Source of the DNA: Thermoplasmatota archaeon
Lineage (GTDB): Archaea > Thermoplasmatota > Penumbrarchaeia > Penumbrarchaeales > Penumbrarchaeaceae
Reading direction: 5' to 3'
Assembly (NCBI GenBank): GCA_025457865.1
Contig: JALOTP010000019.1
Span: 1-34,959 of the forward strand
DNA: 34,959 nucleotides
How positions within the stretch are numbered: the stretch's first letter is position 1; every line of letters starts with the position of its first letter. Below, piece after piece: positions 8,267 through 18,100 of this stretch. The notes under the pieces were generated by a model that did not search any database, had not been told where the DNA came from, and saw only the letters and a program-made list of their open reading frames with translations. Both the position numbers and the translations under genes were made by a program.

Positions 8267-9853
8267 ATGGACTCCCCCCTCCCCTGCCGAAAAGGGTCCG
8301 ACGAGAGGAAGCTCCTGGAAAGGGAGCTCATGGCGATGAGGGGTAGGATAGAAGAGATACCGCTCATCATAGGAGGAAAAGAGGTAAGGACGGACGATAT
8401 CGTGGAAGTATCAAGCCCTCATGACCACAGCCTTGTCCTTGCCAGAGCCCATATCGCAGGTCCGGACCAGATCAAAGATGCGATAGAGGACCTGCTTGCA
8501 TCCAGGAAGGCATGGGCCGACCTTGAATGGTACCACAGGGCCGCTATATTCAGAAAGGCAGCGGACCTCCTCTCCTGCAAGTACAGGGTAAGGAACCTTG
8601 CTTCCATCATGCTGAACCAATCGAAGAACCCCTACGAGGCCGATATAGACCTTGCGGAGCTCGTTGACTTCTGGAGGTTCAACACATACTATATGAGGTG
8701 GATCTATGAACAGCAGCCAGACGATTTCCCAGGGGAGAAGAACAGGCTCGATTGGAGACCCCTGGAAGGCTTCGTGTTAGCTGTTCCCCCCTTCAATTTC
8801 TATTCAATATCGGGCAACCTGGCATCCGCCCCAGCCTTAATGGGGAACGTGGTCCTCTGGAAACCTGCCAGGTCGGTTGTCCCATCCAATTACGAGATAA
8901 TGAAGATACTCATGGAGGCGGGGCTGCCTCCGGGAGCCGTCAACTTCGTTCCCTTCGACAGCAAGCATGCGAACGCAGTTCTGGAGCATCCGGACCTTGC
9001 CGGGGTCCATTTCACGGGTTCCCATCCCACCCTTATGTCCATCATGGGGACCCTCGGCAGGAACATGGAGAGATACAGGAACATACCCCGAATAGTTGGA
9101 GAGGCGGGGGGTAAGGACTTCGTCCTCATGCACGCCTCAGCTGACCTCAAGAACACGGTTTTAAACCTCATCAGGGGATCCTTCGGTTATCAGGGCCAGA
9201 AATGTTCGGCATCCTCCAGGGCCTACATCCCATCATCCAGATGGGGGGAGGTCAAGGAGCTGCTTGTGAAGGAGGTCAAGGACATCAAGGTCGGCCCCAC
9301 CGAGGACATGAGAAGCTTCATGGGCGCAGTAATAGATGGGAAGGCCTTTGACAAGGTGATGTCCTACATCGAACTGGCAAAGGAGGATAAGGCCTCCTAT
9401 GAGGTCATATCCGGGGGGACCGGGGACAGTTCCAAGGGATACTTCATCAGACCTACGGTCGTTCTTTCCAAGGATCCCCGCTCAAGGCTTATGGTGGAAG
9501 AGGTCTTCGGACCCGTGCTGACCATATTTACCTATCCCGATGAGGACTTCGAAGGGACCCTTGAGCTCATCGATTCGACCTCGCCCTATGCCCTGACCGG
9601 CTCCATCTTCGCAAGGGACAGGGATGCCATATCAATGGCGGAGAAGGCCCTCAGGCACAGTGCTGGTAACTTCTACATCAATGACAAGCCCACCGGGGCC
9701 ATAGTGGGCCGGCAGCCCTTCGGGGGGACACGGCATTCAGGGACCGATGACAAGGCCGGTTCTTGGCTCAACCTGCTCAGGTGGACGGCCCCCAGGACCA
9801 TAAAGGAGAGCACGCAGGACATCTCCGACTGGAGATACGATTTCATGAAATGA
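8267..9853 (+). CDS. pruA: L-glutamate gamma-semialdehyde (P5C) dehydrogenase, ALDH4-type
   Basis: NAD-dependent enzyme oxidising glutamate semialdehyde to glutamate, the last step of proline and arginine/ornithine breakdown. About 528 aa, it resembles the animal mitochondrial ALDH4A1 type along its whole length: IIGGKEVRTDD, GGN-type motif GNLASAPALMGNVVLWKP, FTGSHPT, the general-base Glu in GEAGGKDF, the catalytic Cys in GQKCSAS (about residue 313), EEVFGPVL, and the C-terminus DWRYDFMK against DWSYAYMQ in human as I recall it. The start is uncertain. ATG 8267 lacks a clear ribosome-binding site, and the in-frame TTG 8168 adds 33 residues unlike the family and precedes the predicted transcription start. 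No proline dehydrogenase gene is in the window. Confidence 0.9.
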   Translation: MDSPLPCRKGSDERKLLERELMAMRGRIEEIPLIIGGKEVRTDDIVEVSSPHDHSLVLARAHIAGPDQIKDAIEDLLASRKAWADLEWYHRAAIFRKAADLLSCKYRVRNLASIMLNQSKNPYEADIDLAELVDFWRFNTYYMRWIYEQQPDDFPGEKNRLDWRPLEGFVLAVPPFNFYSISGNLASAPALMGNVVLWKPARSVVPSNYEIMKILMEAGLPPGAVNFVPFDSKHANAVLEHPDLAGVHFTGSHPTLMSIMGTLGRNMERYRNIPRIVGEAGGKDFVLMHASADLKNTVLNLIRGSFGYQGQKCSASSRAYIPSSRWGEVKELLVKEVKDIKVGPTEDMRSFMGAVIDGKAFDKVMSYIELAKEDKASYEVISGGTGDSSKGYFIRPTVVLSKDPRSRLMVEEVFGPVLTIFTYPDEDFEGTLELIDSTSPYALTGSIFARDRDAISMAEKALRHSAGNFYINDKPTGAIVGRQPFGGTRHSGTDDKAGSWLNLLRWTAPRTIKESTQDISDWRYDFMK

Positions 9854-9877
9854 ACCTGCGGTCCAATGGGTAATTAA

Positions 9878-9928
9878 TATATACCGTTAAGGTATATACC
9901 AAATTGGTATATAACCAAGGTGGTATAC
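9878..9928 (+). promoter_or_regulatory. GGTATA repeat array (candidate operator) before the DUF234 ATPase
   Basis: GGTATA occurs at 9891, 9906 and 9922, spaced 15 and 16 bases apart. Inverted copies TATACC lie at 9880 and 9895. Together they form TATATACC-gttaa-GGTATATA (9878-9898), the palindrome GGTATATACC (9891-9900) and the palindrome TTGGTATATAACCAA (9904-9918). The array covers where the TATA box should be and ends one base before ATG 9930, so a protein bound here would block the promoter. Autoregulation is an inference. Confidence 0.65.
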
Positions 9929-9929
9929 T

Positions 9930-11321
9930 ATGACCTTCCATGACCGCAGGCGGGAATTGACCCTCATAAGGGAGGCTTTGGAACGGCCTTACTGCATGGT
10001 GGTCTTGACGGGCAGGAGGAGGATAGGAAAGACCCGGCTCGTCCGCGAGGCATTGAAAGAAATCGATCATGTGGAGCTTTTCATTCCGCGCAAGAGGTTC
10101 CAGCTTGCTCTGGGATCGTTCAGGGACTCCGTAAAAGAGCAGACCGGATACTCCCCTGACTTTAGGAATTTTAACGATGTGCTGGAATACCTGCTCATTA
10201 AGGAAAAAAAGGTCCTCTTCCTTGACGAAGTGAGCAACCTTGTCAAGGTTGACCCGGGGTCCTTCTCCGACCTTCAGAGGATCATGGATGCCCACAAGGA
10301 GAGCTCGAACATCCACCTGATAATGGACGGTTCCTACGTATCCACCATGAGGAGGCTCTTTCAGGACAGGAAGGAGCCGCTGTTCGGCAGGGCCACCGAC
10401 CTCATCGAGCTGGGACCCCTTCCCGTCAAGGACTCTGTCCTGATGACGATGGAACAAGGTTTTGAGTTCAAGGACGCTCTGGAGGCCGTCTCGCTCATGG
10501 GAGGGGTCCCCAGGTATCTTGAGCTCCTTTCGGGTTACAGTGGGATGGAGGACCTGAAGCAAAGGTTGTTCTCCATGGGCTCTGTCTTCCTTACGGAAGG
10601 AGAGAACCTGCTGGTCCAAGAGTTCGGATCGTCCTGGGACACATATTTCTCGATCCTTGAGGTCGTCTCGCGCGGAGCTTACGGACCCTCCTCCATTGCC
10701 AATGATCTAGGGATGCCGGCCGTCATGCTGACCAAATACCTGAAGAGACTGATGAACATGGGGCTCGTGGTCAAGGACCGCCCTGTCTTCGGGAAGAGAA
10801 GGACCGTAAGGTACAGGCTAAACGACCCGTTCCTCAAGGTCTGGTTCAGGGTTTGCTATACAAGAATAGACCTCTACAGGGACGGTGTTGCGACCGTTCC
10901 AGCCGACCTCATGGACACGGCTATGGGCCACTCCATGGAAAACCTCATAAGAGATATGGTGAGGAAGGGCCCCTTCCTACCCTTTGAACCGGACCTGATA
11001 GGACCATGGTGGGACCGCAGCGGGGATGAGATCGACATAGTGGCATGCTCCAAAAAGGTCCCTCAGGTAGCCTTCGGCGAGGTCAAATGGACCAAGGGGA
11101 AGCTCTCTTGTGGAGATGTGGAAAGGTTCCTTGATAGGACAAGGAAGGTGGACTGGCATTCAAGGGACAGGACAGAGCATCCGTTCATTGTTAGCAGGTC
11201 GGGCTTCACAAGGTCCGCTCATGAGCTAATGGTAAGGGAGATGGTCCTTGGGCTCGACCTAAAAACCCTTGAAGGTCTTATCATTCGCGACAAGGTCCCT
11301 AAATGGCCGAGGATCAAATGA
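9930..11321 (+). CDS. Archaeal AAA-type ATPase with C-terminal DUF234 nuclease-like domain
   Basis: Member of the archaeal ATPase/DUF234 family, 463 aa. Walker A GRRRIGKT is at residues 28-35 and Walker B VLFLDE at 95-100. A winged-helix region (GPSSIANDLGMPAVMLTKYLKRL) follows at about 255-310, then the DUF234 domain. There GDEIDIV (Asp369) and GEVKW (Glu384, Lys386) make the D...ExK core of the PD-(D/E)xK nuclease fold. The family is abundant in archaea; its function is unsettled, with mobile-element, defence or toxin-like roles proposed. The start is leaderless or nearly so, directly after the GGTATA array. A decayed relative of its C-terminus lies at 27748-28092. Nuclease activity is inferred from the motif only. 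Confidence 0.88.
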   Translation: MTFHDRRRELTLIREALERPYCMVVLTGRRRIGKTRLVREALKEIDHVELFIPRKRFQLALGSFRDSVKEQTGYSPDFRNFNDVLEYLLIKEKKVLFLDEVSNLVKVDPGSFSDLQRIMDAHKESSNIHLIMDGSYVSTMRRLFQDRKEPLFGRATDLIELGPLPVKDSVLMTMEQGFEFKDALEAVSLMGGVPRYLELLSGYSGMEDLKQRLFSMGSVFLTEGENLLVQEFGSSWDTYFSILEVVSRGAYGPSSIANDLGMPAVMLTKYLKRLMNMGLVVKDRPVFGKRRTVRYRLNDPFLKVWFRVCYTRIDLYRDGVATVPADLMDTAMGHSMENLIRDMVRKGPFLPFEPDLIGPWWDRSGDEIDIVACSKKVPQVAFGEVKWTKGKLSCGDVERFLDRTRKVDWHSRDRTEHPFIVSRSGFTRSAHELMVREMVLGLDLKTLEGLIIRDKVPKWPRIK

Positions 11322-11335
11322 ATTATGGCCTGGGT

Positions 11336-14300
11336 TCATTCCTCGCCCCAGGACATCTCCTCCTCTTCCTCCCCCTTCCTCCTGACGAGTACGGAAACCA
11401 GCACCATCAGGACGATGATGGTCAAGAGGACAATGCCTATTATCAGACATGCCCCAGTGACCCCGAGCTTTCCTAGGAACCCGTCGTCATCATCATCGTC
11501 ATCATCATCGTCATCATCATCGTCCGGTATGATGGGTTGGACAGGTGTCTTGAAGGTCCCTGCAAAGGCTGGTGCAAGGTCTGGCCCCGCCGTCATGTTG
11601 CTGAAGTGGTAGGTATAGGTGGTGTTCCAGTCGAAGGTGCTCCCAGGTATGGTGACCGTATATGTCCCATTGTCTCCCAGCATGACCCCGGTGAGCTTGT
11701 ATGACCCTTTTCCCTCTATGACGATGAATATGGTCATATTGACCCTGCCATAGAGCTCGACCGCCAGGTCCTTATCGTTCTGATCGACATCCATATCTGC
11801 AGTGAATATCTCCCATCTCGCTATGGGCGGGGGTTGTGGGGTTTCCCTGACCGTCGTAAAGCTCCATCCGAACCCGCTCATGTTCCACATCCTGACCCCT
11901 TTCAGGGAAATGCTGGTATTGGCGATAGCAGCGGAGTAGGTCGTGTTCGGCAGGAACGGAGCATGATATATCGTTACCATCGTCGAGTTCGCATCCCAAA
12001 CGAAGCTCAGGTTCGCAAGCCCCGGGGTCATCGTGATGGCCGTCTCGACGCTGGACCTGTTCACCGGGACCGAGAACCCAACGAAGATATCCGCATCAAG
12101 GGCGACCTCTGTCCCTTTGGGACCGAAATCGGTTATGTTCACGAACACGGGCGGGGGCAGAACGTAGTACTCGAGCTCTATGTCCCTTGCCACCTGGAAG
12201 CCATCAACTGTAAGACCACCCACCAACGCTGGCAGGTAGCCAGTGCCCGCCCCTACCTCACCGGTCAGGTTCGCTGGGGGAGCACCAAATAGCTTCAGAC
12301 CAGTCCCGTGGGAGACATTAGCGAACTTGTAGCTGCCCGAATCATCAGAGCTGACCTCCAGAAGGGTCGAATTATCCGATGCAAGCAGCCTGACCGTAGC
12401 CCATGGCACACCGTCCGCGTAGGGACCGCCACTGCCAATGACCTTGCCCGAGATATCGGCCTGGGTCCTGTTGAGGAGGGCTATGTCCTGGTCCAGGTCG
12501 GTCACTCCATCGCTGGTGAGCAGTGGGCTTAGGTATGCATCGTACAGCTCGCTCCTTTCGATAGTTACCCGATAACTGCCCTGGTAGGCCTTGAAGTCGT
12601 AGAACCCCATGTTGTTGGTGGTCGTTACAGCAGCTACCACGGGGACTGCGCTCGATGTATCAAGGAGCTTGACCTCCACACCGACCTTCCTTGAACCAGA
12701 GCTGTCTTTCACGAACCCTTCTATCTCGGCGTTCGGAAGATACACGAGTTTCAGACCTGAAAATCCTTCGGATGGCACCGTCACATCCACCCAGTCCTTC
12801 TCCTCTCCGTTACTATAGACCATGGTGAACTCGCCCGGGTACAATGAGATATTGAACTTCCCCCTTTCCACCATACTGTATTGGGCAATGGCCTCTGGGG
12901 TGTCCCGCACCCTATCAAAGACCTCGATGTACGACCAGATCGGCCCGTCCGCCCCATCGACCACACTGCCCGAGACGAAGGAACCCATTACCGGCAGCGG
13001 TTCGAGCTCAATGGTCCCCAGAGGCCCTCTGCCGAACTCGCTCGCCCAGATACCCTTGGGCAGATGGTCCTCCCTCTGTATTGTTAGGAGGACCTGGTCG
13101 CTCCCCCAGCCCCTGATCTCACCGCTGCCCTCGGAATAGGATTCCAGGTAGGATAGTTGGGTCGAATCCGGGTCGTCCCTGAGGTAGCTCCGGGTCGGAA
13201 TACCCTCTTCGGTATGGTACGATATCGCGGACACGTAGACCATGGCAAGGGGGTCCTCCGTGACCGCATCCGTTACAGTTCCCGTATAGGGGTAAGTGGG
13301 CAAGGCGGGATAGGCAGTGATAGTACCCAGGTCAACATCAGAGCTGCCTATTTTCGTGACCATACCTTTGAACACATATGGATTCACGCCGTCGAACCCC
13401 GACAGACCGCTGGTCAGAGAGAGCTCACCTTGCTTGACCCTAAGTAGGACGCTCCCGTTCATATCAGTGGTTATGGAGGACCACATGGCCCCACCCTCGT
13501 AATTATTGTCCCATCGGATGAACAGCCCTGGTAAAGGAGCTCCGTCCGGACCGACCACATCGAACGTGCAGTTGACCTGTGCTAACTGGAAGGTGTTCCT
13601 TTCAAGGCTCAGTCCTATAGGGACGTTCCCTCCGAAAGGGACCTCGAACGATCCGTGGGACGCATCACCGAGAGGGCTTGTTGCATCAAGATATTCGTAG
13701 TGACCGGCCCTGACTATCTGTGTGGCGAAACCGGTGCTGTTGGCCTGGAAGCTATAACTGAAGGTCTCTGTCCCATCATATCCCAACATGTTCACTTGGA
13801 ATCCAGGGACCTTCACCCCCGTACCAGGGTCCGTCAACGTCACGGTGACCGTGCCTGCGGGGTGAGCCACGATAGGGACCTTCACCGCTGTCAGGTTGAC
13901 CCTGAACGGTTCGGTGTGCACGGACGGGTCGAACTCGAATTGTATCGGTTGGAAACCATATGGCGAGCAACGAATGATGACCTTGCTGTCCCTGGGCACC
14001 CCGAACCTCGCATATCCCCGGACATCGGTTATCGAATAGCCCTGATAGTACAGGATACCATCCCCCGAATAGGTCCTATCGCTGTACATGACCTCGTTGT
14101 ATGCTATGGGTGCTGTCCCGTTCCATATCCTCACCTCGAGAGGGGCAAGTTCTGGCAGTTCCAAATGAACATCCCTCTTTATCGCCTGGTCCTTTACGAT
14201 GAGCGATGTCTGGAACATATAGGACACATTGTTAAAGGATATCGAATCATCCATGCTGATGACATATTCTCCCGCTTCCGCCTTGGTCTGCATGTAACCC

Positions 14301-15106
14301 TGGCCGTTCACGGTCGGGAAATCATAGACGCCGCAGTGGTCAAGATGCTGGACATTTCCCACCATATAGAAGGAGCCGTCGGTTATCGCTTTGCCGGTCG
14401 TTGTGTTGATGAACCTCAGCTGTACGTCCATAGGGGACCTTGGGAGAGGTACAAGGACCAGGTCTTTCCTGTAATCGAACACATCCTTTTCCATGAAGAA
14501 CAGAGCATAGGCTGGTTTGTGGGACCCGCTCGAGGTCTCAAGAGAGGTCCTGTCGATCATGAACGGCAACATGACCGAATACCTTCCGTCCGTACCGGTG
14601 GTGTTCCCTAAAGAGACGAAATTATCGTAGATATCCCTACCACCGAACGATACAGAGATGCCTCCAAGGGGCAGGCCAGTGCTTCTATTGGTCAGCGTCC
14701 CATGGACCGTCCTGTCCTTGACAAGGTCAGTGTTGACCAGCATATCCAGGTGATAGATGCCGTCCGGCTCGATGAGAAGCCTGGTCTTGTCCACCCTGTG
14801 GGTGAGGGTGGTGTCCACTGCATAGACGTACTGCGGCCCCCAGAAATAATATGGGACCGAGAGAGAGACCCTGCCTGTGGAATTCGTAAGACCGGTGAGA
14901 CCGCCCCATGACCCTTCAGAACTGGTGAGGGCTATCTGATATCCCTTAGCTGGTGTCCCATTGGGGTGTTCGAGCGTCACATGAACGGCCGCATTATGAT
15001 ATTTCGGGGGTGGTGCAAAGCCCGGTGCGACATCGCCCATCGCCCCTAACGAGACAAGAACCATGGTGATAACAAGCATTATGACATTTACCCTTCCCGA
15101 TCTCAT
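11336..15106 (-). CDS. Giant secreted surface protein with carboxypeptidase-regulatory-like repeats and poly-Asp stalk
   Basis: Predicted cell-surface protein of about 1256 aa. A signal peptide (VNVIMLVITMVLVSLG) leads into many beta-sandwich repeats of the carboxypeptidase-regulatory/Cna-B kind, marked by phrases like GTLTNRSTGLPLGGISVSFGG and GKVIGSGGPYADGVPWATVR. A Big_5-type domain near residues 1000-1105 (SVPVNRSSVETAITMTPG) is followed by a run of 14 Asp, one transmembrane helix (GACLIIGIVLLTIIVLMVLVSV), RRK and an acidic tail. NxT/S sequons are frequent, suggesting N-glycosylation. No enzymatic motif was seen. ATG 15106 was chosen because GGAGGT lies six bases upstream; the frame is open slightly further. 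It lies 94 bases downstream of the C25 peptidase gene with its own A/T-rich promoter patch, so co-expression is possible but not certain. Confidence 0.87.
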   Translation of the reverse strand: MRSGRVNVIMLVITMVLVSLGAMGDVAPGFAPPPKYHNAAVHVTLEHPNGTPAKGYQIALTSSEGSWGGLTGLTNSTGRVSLSVPYYFWGPQYVYAVDTTLTHRVDKTRLLIEPDGIYHLDMLVNTDLVKDRTVHGTLTNRSTGLPLGGISVSFGGRDIYDNFVSLGNTTGTDGRYSVMLPFMIDRTSLETSSGSHKPAYALFFMEKDVFDYRKDLVLVPLPRSPMDVQLRFINTTTGKAITDGSFYMVGNVQHLDHCGVYDFPTVNGQGYMQTKAEAGEYVISMDDSISFNNVSYMFQTSLIVKDQAIKRDVHLELPELAPLEVRIWNGTAPIAYNEVMYSDRTYSGDGILYYQGYSITDVRGYARFGVPRDSKVIIRCSPYGFQPIQFEFDPSVHTEPFRVNLTAVKVPIVAHPAGTVTVTLTDPGTGVKVPGFQVNMLGYDGTETFSYSFQANSTGFATQIVRAGHYEYLDATSPLGDASHGSFEVPFGGNVPIGLSLERNTFQLAQVNCTFDVVGPDGAPLPGLFIRWDNNYEGGAMWSSITTDMNGSVLLRVKQGELSLTSGLSGFDGVNPYVFKGMVTKIGSSDVDLGTITAYPALPTYPYTGTVTDAVTEDPLAMVYVSAISYHTEEGIPTRSYLRDDPDSTQLSYLESYSEGSGEIRGWGSDQVLLTIQREDHLPKGIWASEFGRGPLGTIELEPLPVMGSFVSGSVVDGADGPIWSYIEVFDRVRDTPEAIAQYSMVERGKFNISLYPGEFTMVYSNGEEKDWVDVTVPSEGFSGLKLVYLPNAEIEGFVKDSSGSRKVGVEVKLLDTSSAVPVVAAVTTTNNMGFYDFKAYQGSYRVTIERSELYDAYLSPLLTSDGVTDLDQDIALLNRTQADISGKVIGSGGPYADGVPWATVRLLASDNSTLLEVSSDDSGSYKFANVSHGTGLKLFGAPPANLTGEVGAGTGYLPALVGGLTVDGFQVARDIELEYYVLPPPVFVNITDFGPKGTEVALDADIFVGFSVPVNRSSVETAITMTPGLANLSFVWDANSTMVTIYHAPFLPNTTYSAAIANTSISLKGVRMWNMSGFGWSFTTVRETPQPPPIARWEIFTADMDVDQNDKDLAVELYGRVNMTIFIVIEGKGSYKLTGVMLGDNGTYTVTIPGSTFDWNTTYTYHFSNMTAGPDLAPAFAGTFKTPVQPIIPDDDDDDDDDDDDDDGFLGKLGVTGACLIIGIVLLTIIVLMVLVSVLVRRKGEEEEEMSWGEE
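11483..11524 (-). repeat. Microsatellite encoding 14 consecutive Asp
   Basis: Fourteen GAC/GAT codons in a nearly perfect 12-base period (GACGATGATGAT, three copies plus edges) lie just outside the membrane helix of the surface protein. Any loss or gain of three bases keeps the frame, so length variation between strains is plausible. Confidence 0.85.
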
Positions 15107-15199
15107 TACATAACCTCCAGCATGACCCACATACCTCAAAGGTAACATCCGATAATAAATTTACCAGAGAATGTGGATCATATGGGTTCGGCGATCCCA

Positions 15200-18100
15200 T
15201 CAGACCCTTCTGGTCAGGAGCAGGGCAGCTACGAACAGTAGGAGCAACAGGACCGCAGCACCCGATATGATGATGATATAGGATATATCACGGTCCTCAT
15301 GGTCTGCACCTATCTCCTCCGCCTTAACAGGATAATGGAGGGCATCCCTGGGAGCCGTGCCCTTCTGGAACTCCTCAAGATTTATCGCACCGTCCCCGTC
15401 GGGATCGCCTTCAGAATCATCAGATGATATATCGAGACCGTTAGCATGCTCCCAAAGGTCGTCCATCCCATCGTTGTCAAGGTCCTCACCACGGACCGGG
15501 ACCCTGGGCGTTTCGGGCTCATCATCGATTGGGTCCGGCAGGACCAGAGGCGGTACTATCCTCACCTCTATTTTCTTCGTGGTTACGAAGTTACCGGCAC
15601 CATCCGTGATCTCGCTCGTCCAGTAAATGTAACCGTAAGCCTTCTGGTCCACTTCTATGCTCGTCGTGAACATGTCATCCGCCAGGTCCATCTCGATATC
15701 CCTTCGGTAACCATCGCCCGAGAGGTACCAGGTCAGGACACCTTTTTCTAGGCCTATGTTGTCCCGAGCCTCTATATAAACGTCCAGGATACCGCCAGCA
15801 TTGACGGATGACATCGTCCTTATGGATAGGACCCTTGGCGGGTCGTTATCGATTATCGTTGATGTGCTCGCAGCCGAGCTGTTGGAATTGCCCGAACTGT
15901 CAAAGGCCTCTATGAGGAAGGTCAGTTCTCCCGAACCGCCCGAGGGTACCTGGACCAATGCCACATACCTGCTCCCGTCATCAAGGGCCATACCCACCCT
16001 TTCGGACCTGAGGGAACCGTAACTTATGACAAGGTCGACCGAACGGACGCCAACATTGTCGAGTACCGTTGCCTTGACCGTCAAAGGTTCTCCTGTCGTC
16101 ACCTGAGGTGGTATCTGGTCCGGCAGCACCACGGGGATATCGTCGTCGGTTATGACAGTGGTCGCGGTCTTGGATAGGTTCTTGTTGCCTGTCAGGTCCA
16201 TTACGCTGAACCTGTGCTCGATACCACCTATTAGGTCAGATGGGGCCAGGAAAGCATGGGACCAGACCCCTCCATCGTCCTTGACCATCGTCCCTGACCC
16301 GATGAACCCCTTCACCGGGCTCCAGTAGTCAACCTTGACCTCGAATATCGCAATATTGTCCAGGGCCCTCACTCTGAGGGAGACCTCATCGCTCGTGGTC
16401 CCGGCCGTATCCGACAGGTCCTCAAGGAAGATGGGCGGGTCGTCATCTAGGACGGTCATATAACCCAGACCGCTCCTGTTATCATTACCGCTTGCATCCG
16501 TCATGAAGGCCTCATAGACCAGAGTACCGTCCCTGCCCGATGGGACATCGAAAGAATACCTGAAAACACTGTCACCGGTAAGGTCCATCTCGCCTGTCCA
16601 GAAGGGCGCTTCTTCCTTCCAACCCACCTTTAGCAAGACCTCCTTGACCCCTATGTTATCGTTGACGACCATTACGATATCATGCATGTCGCCTGTCCTT
16701 CCTTCTGCCGATGTCAGGTCGGAGACCATGAAGGGCCTATCATCATCTATTACCTCAAGCTGCGTCCAATCCGTGCGGTTCCAGTTGCCTGAACCGTCCC
16801 TTGCCGCAATCCTGAACACCATGGGTTCGGTCGAGTTCCATAACGCTCTGACATCACCTGTCCAGAACCCGTTGGAATCGGTAAGCTGGACCGAACCGGA
16901 CGAATTGAAGCCGCTCGTATTTGTATAATATTCCACAATTGCGTTCGATATCCCGTACTCATCGTAAAGGGAACAGTTGAACTGTGAGATGTCACCGGTC
17001 GAGGCAGCAAAGGGTCCGTTGAGGACTATGGAGGGGAGTATCGTATCGAGGCTTATGTTGGTGATGTAGGGTAAGAAGTTCTGACCTGTTACTGTTAGGT
17101 TCAGATAGGACTTGCCCACGATCGGGAGAGCTAACCTGGAAAGGCCCTGGGCATTGGTCTGATTGTAGGTCCGTTTCCCATCCTGTTCCAGACATAGGAG
17201 GGAACCCTTCACCGGTCTCCCCATGCTGTCCTTAACGGTGATATCGATGTCCGTCGTGTCCAACCCTATCCTCTCTGGCAGGGTTAGGTTAGGAAGGATC
17301 GGCTCAGCTGTCCTCACGAACATCTCCGGGTCGCCTATCAGGTTCAAGCACATCTCTATCCATCTGTAGGAATTGTAACTGGACGATGAGCCGGCGTAGT
17401 AATTCTTCCCCTCAGCGAAGTGGGTCCCCACCCTGTTCTTTCCGTTCTTGAACAGTTCGTAGGCGATCCTGTACTGGAACACATCCGATGGACCACCGCC
17501 AGGGTTGCCGGGGGAGTACCATCCGTAGTTGCTGTTCCCAATGTAAGCGATGGTGCCTCCATCCGCTTCCATTACATGCAGTTCTGCTATGCAGTCGTCC
17601 TGGTCGAACTTGTTCGCTATGCAGCCGACCGAGCTTATGACACCGACCTTGTATCCGCCGTTGTAGTTCTTGATGTCCCCGTTGTAGAGGTCGCTGTTGG
17701 AGCACGAACCGACCGACATCACGTTCCAGTTGCTGTGGCCCGCATGGAATATCAAAGAGGCGCCCTTGTTGATCTGGGCCATGAAATTGGGCTTGTTGAG
17801 GTTGCCATAGACGCCATTGGACCTGTCATACATCGATGTGCTCTTGAAATTAGATGTGAGGAGGTTGGTCTTGATGTTGTCAAGACCCCTTGACGAATTG
17901 GTACTACTGTCAAGGAACTCCCCTGCGAGTGTGGCATTGTCCAGGTAGCCTTTCGTTGGGTCCTTCTCGTACTTGAGGGCCTTCGTGACGAAGGTGTTCG
18001 CCTCCGCAACGGATTGGACAGGGGCCCTGCCGACGATTACATCGGGTCTCATGTCCACACCGTCAGAGGTCTCTCCCCAGGTCGAATCACCGTCGCCGTT

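Noticed and set aside
8146..8346. 66-codon plus-strand frame before P5C dehydrogenase, starting with a well-placed ATG at 8239
   Set aside because: It overlaps the dehydrogenase N-terminus in another frame and its product looks like a shadow; a short leader peptide is conceivable but unsupported.
11483..11524. Possible CRISPR or tandem-repeat array
   Set aside because: The repeat is in frame and codes for Asp only; there are no spacers of CRISPR kind and no cas gene in the window.
13655..14611. 318-codon open frame on the plus strand
   Set aside because: It lies wholly antisense to the surface-protein gene at 11336-15106, and its product is rich in His, Arg and Gly with no domain. It is a by-product of codon bias.
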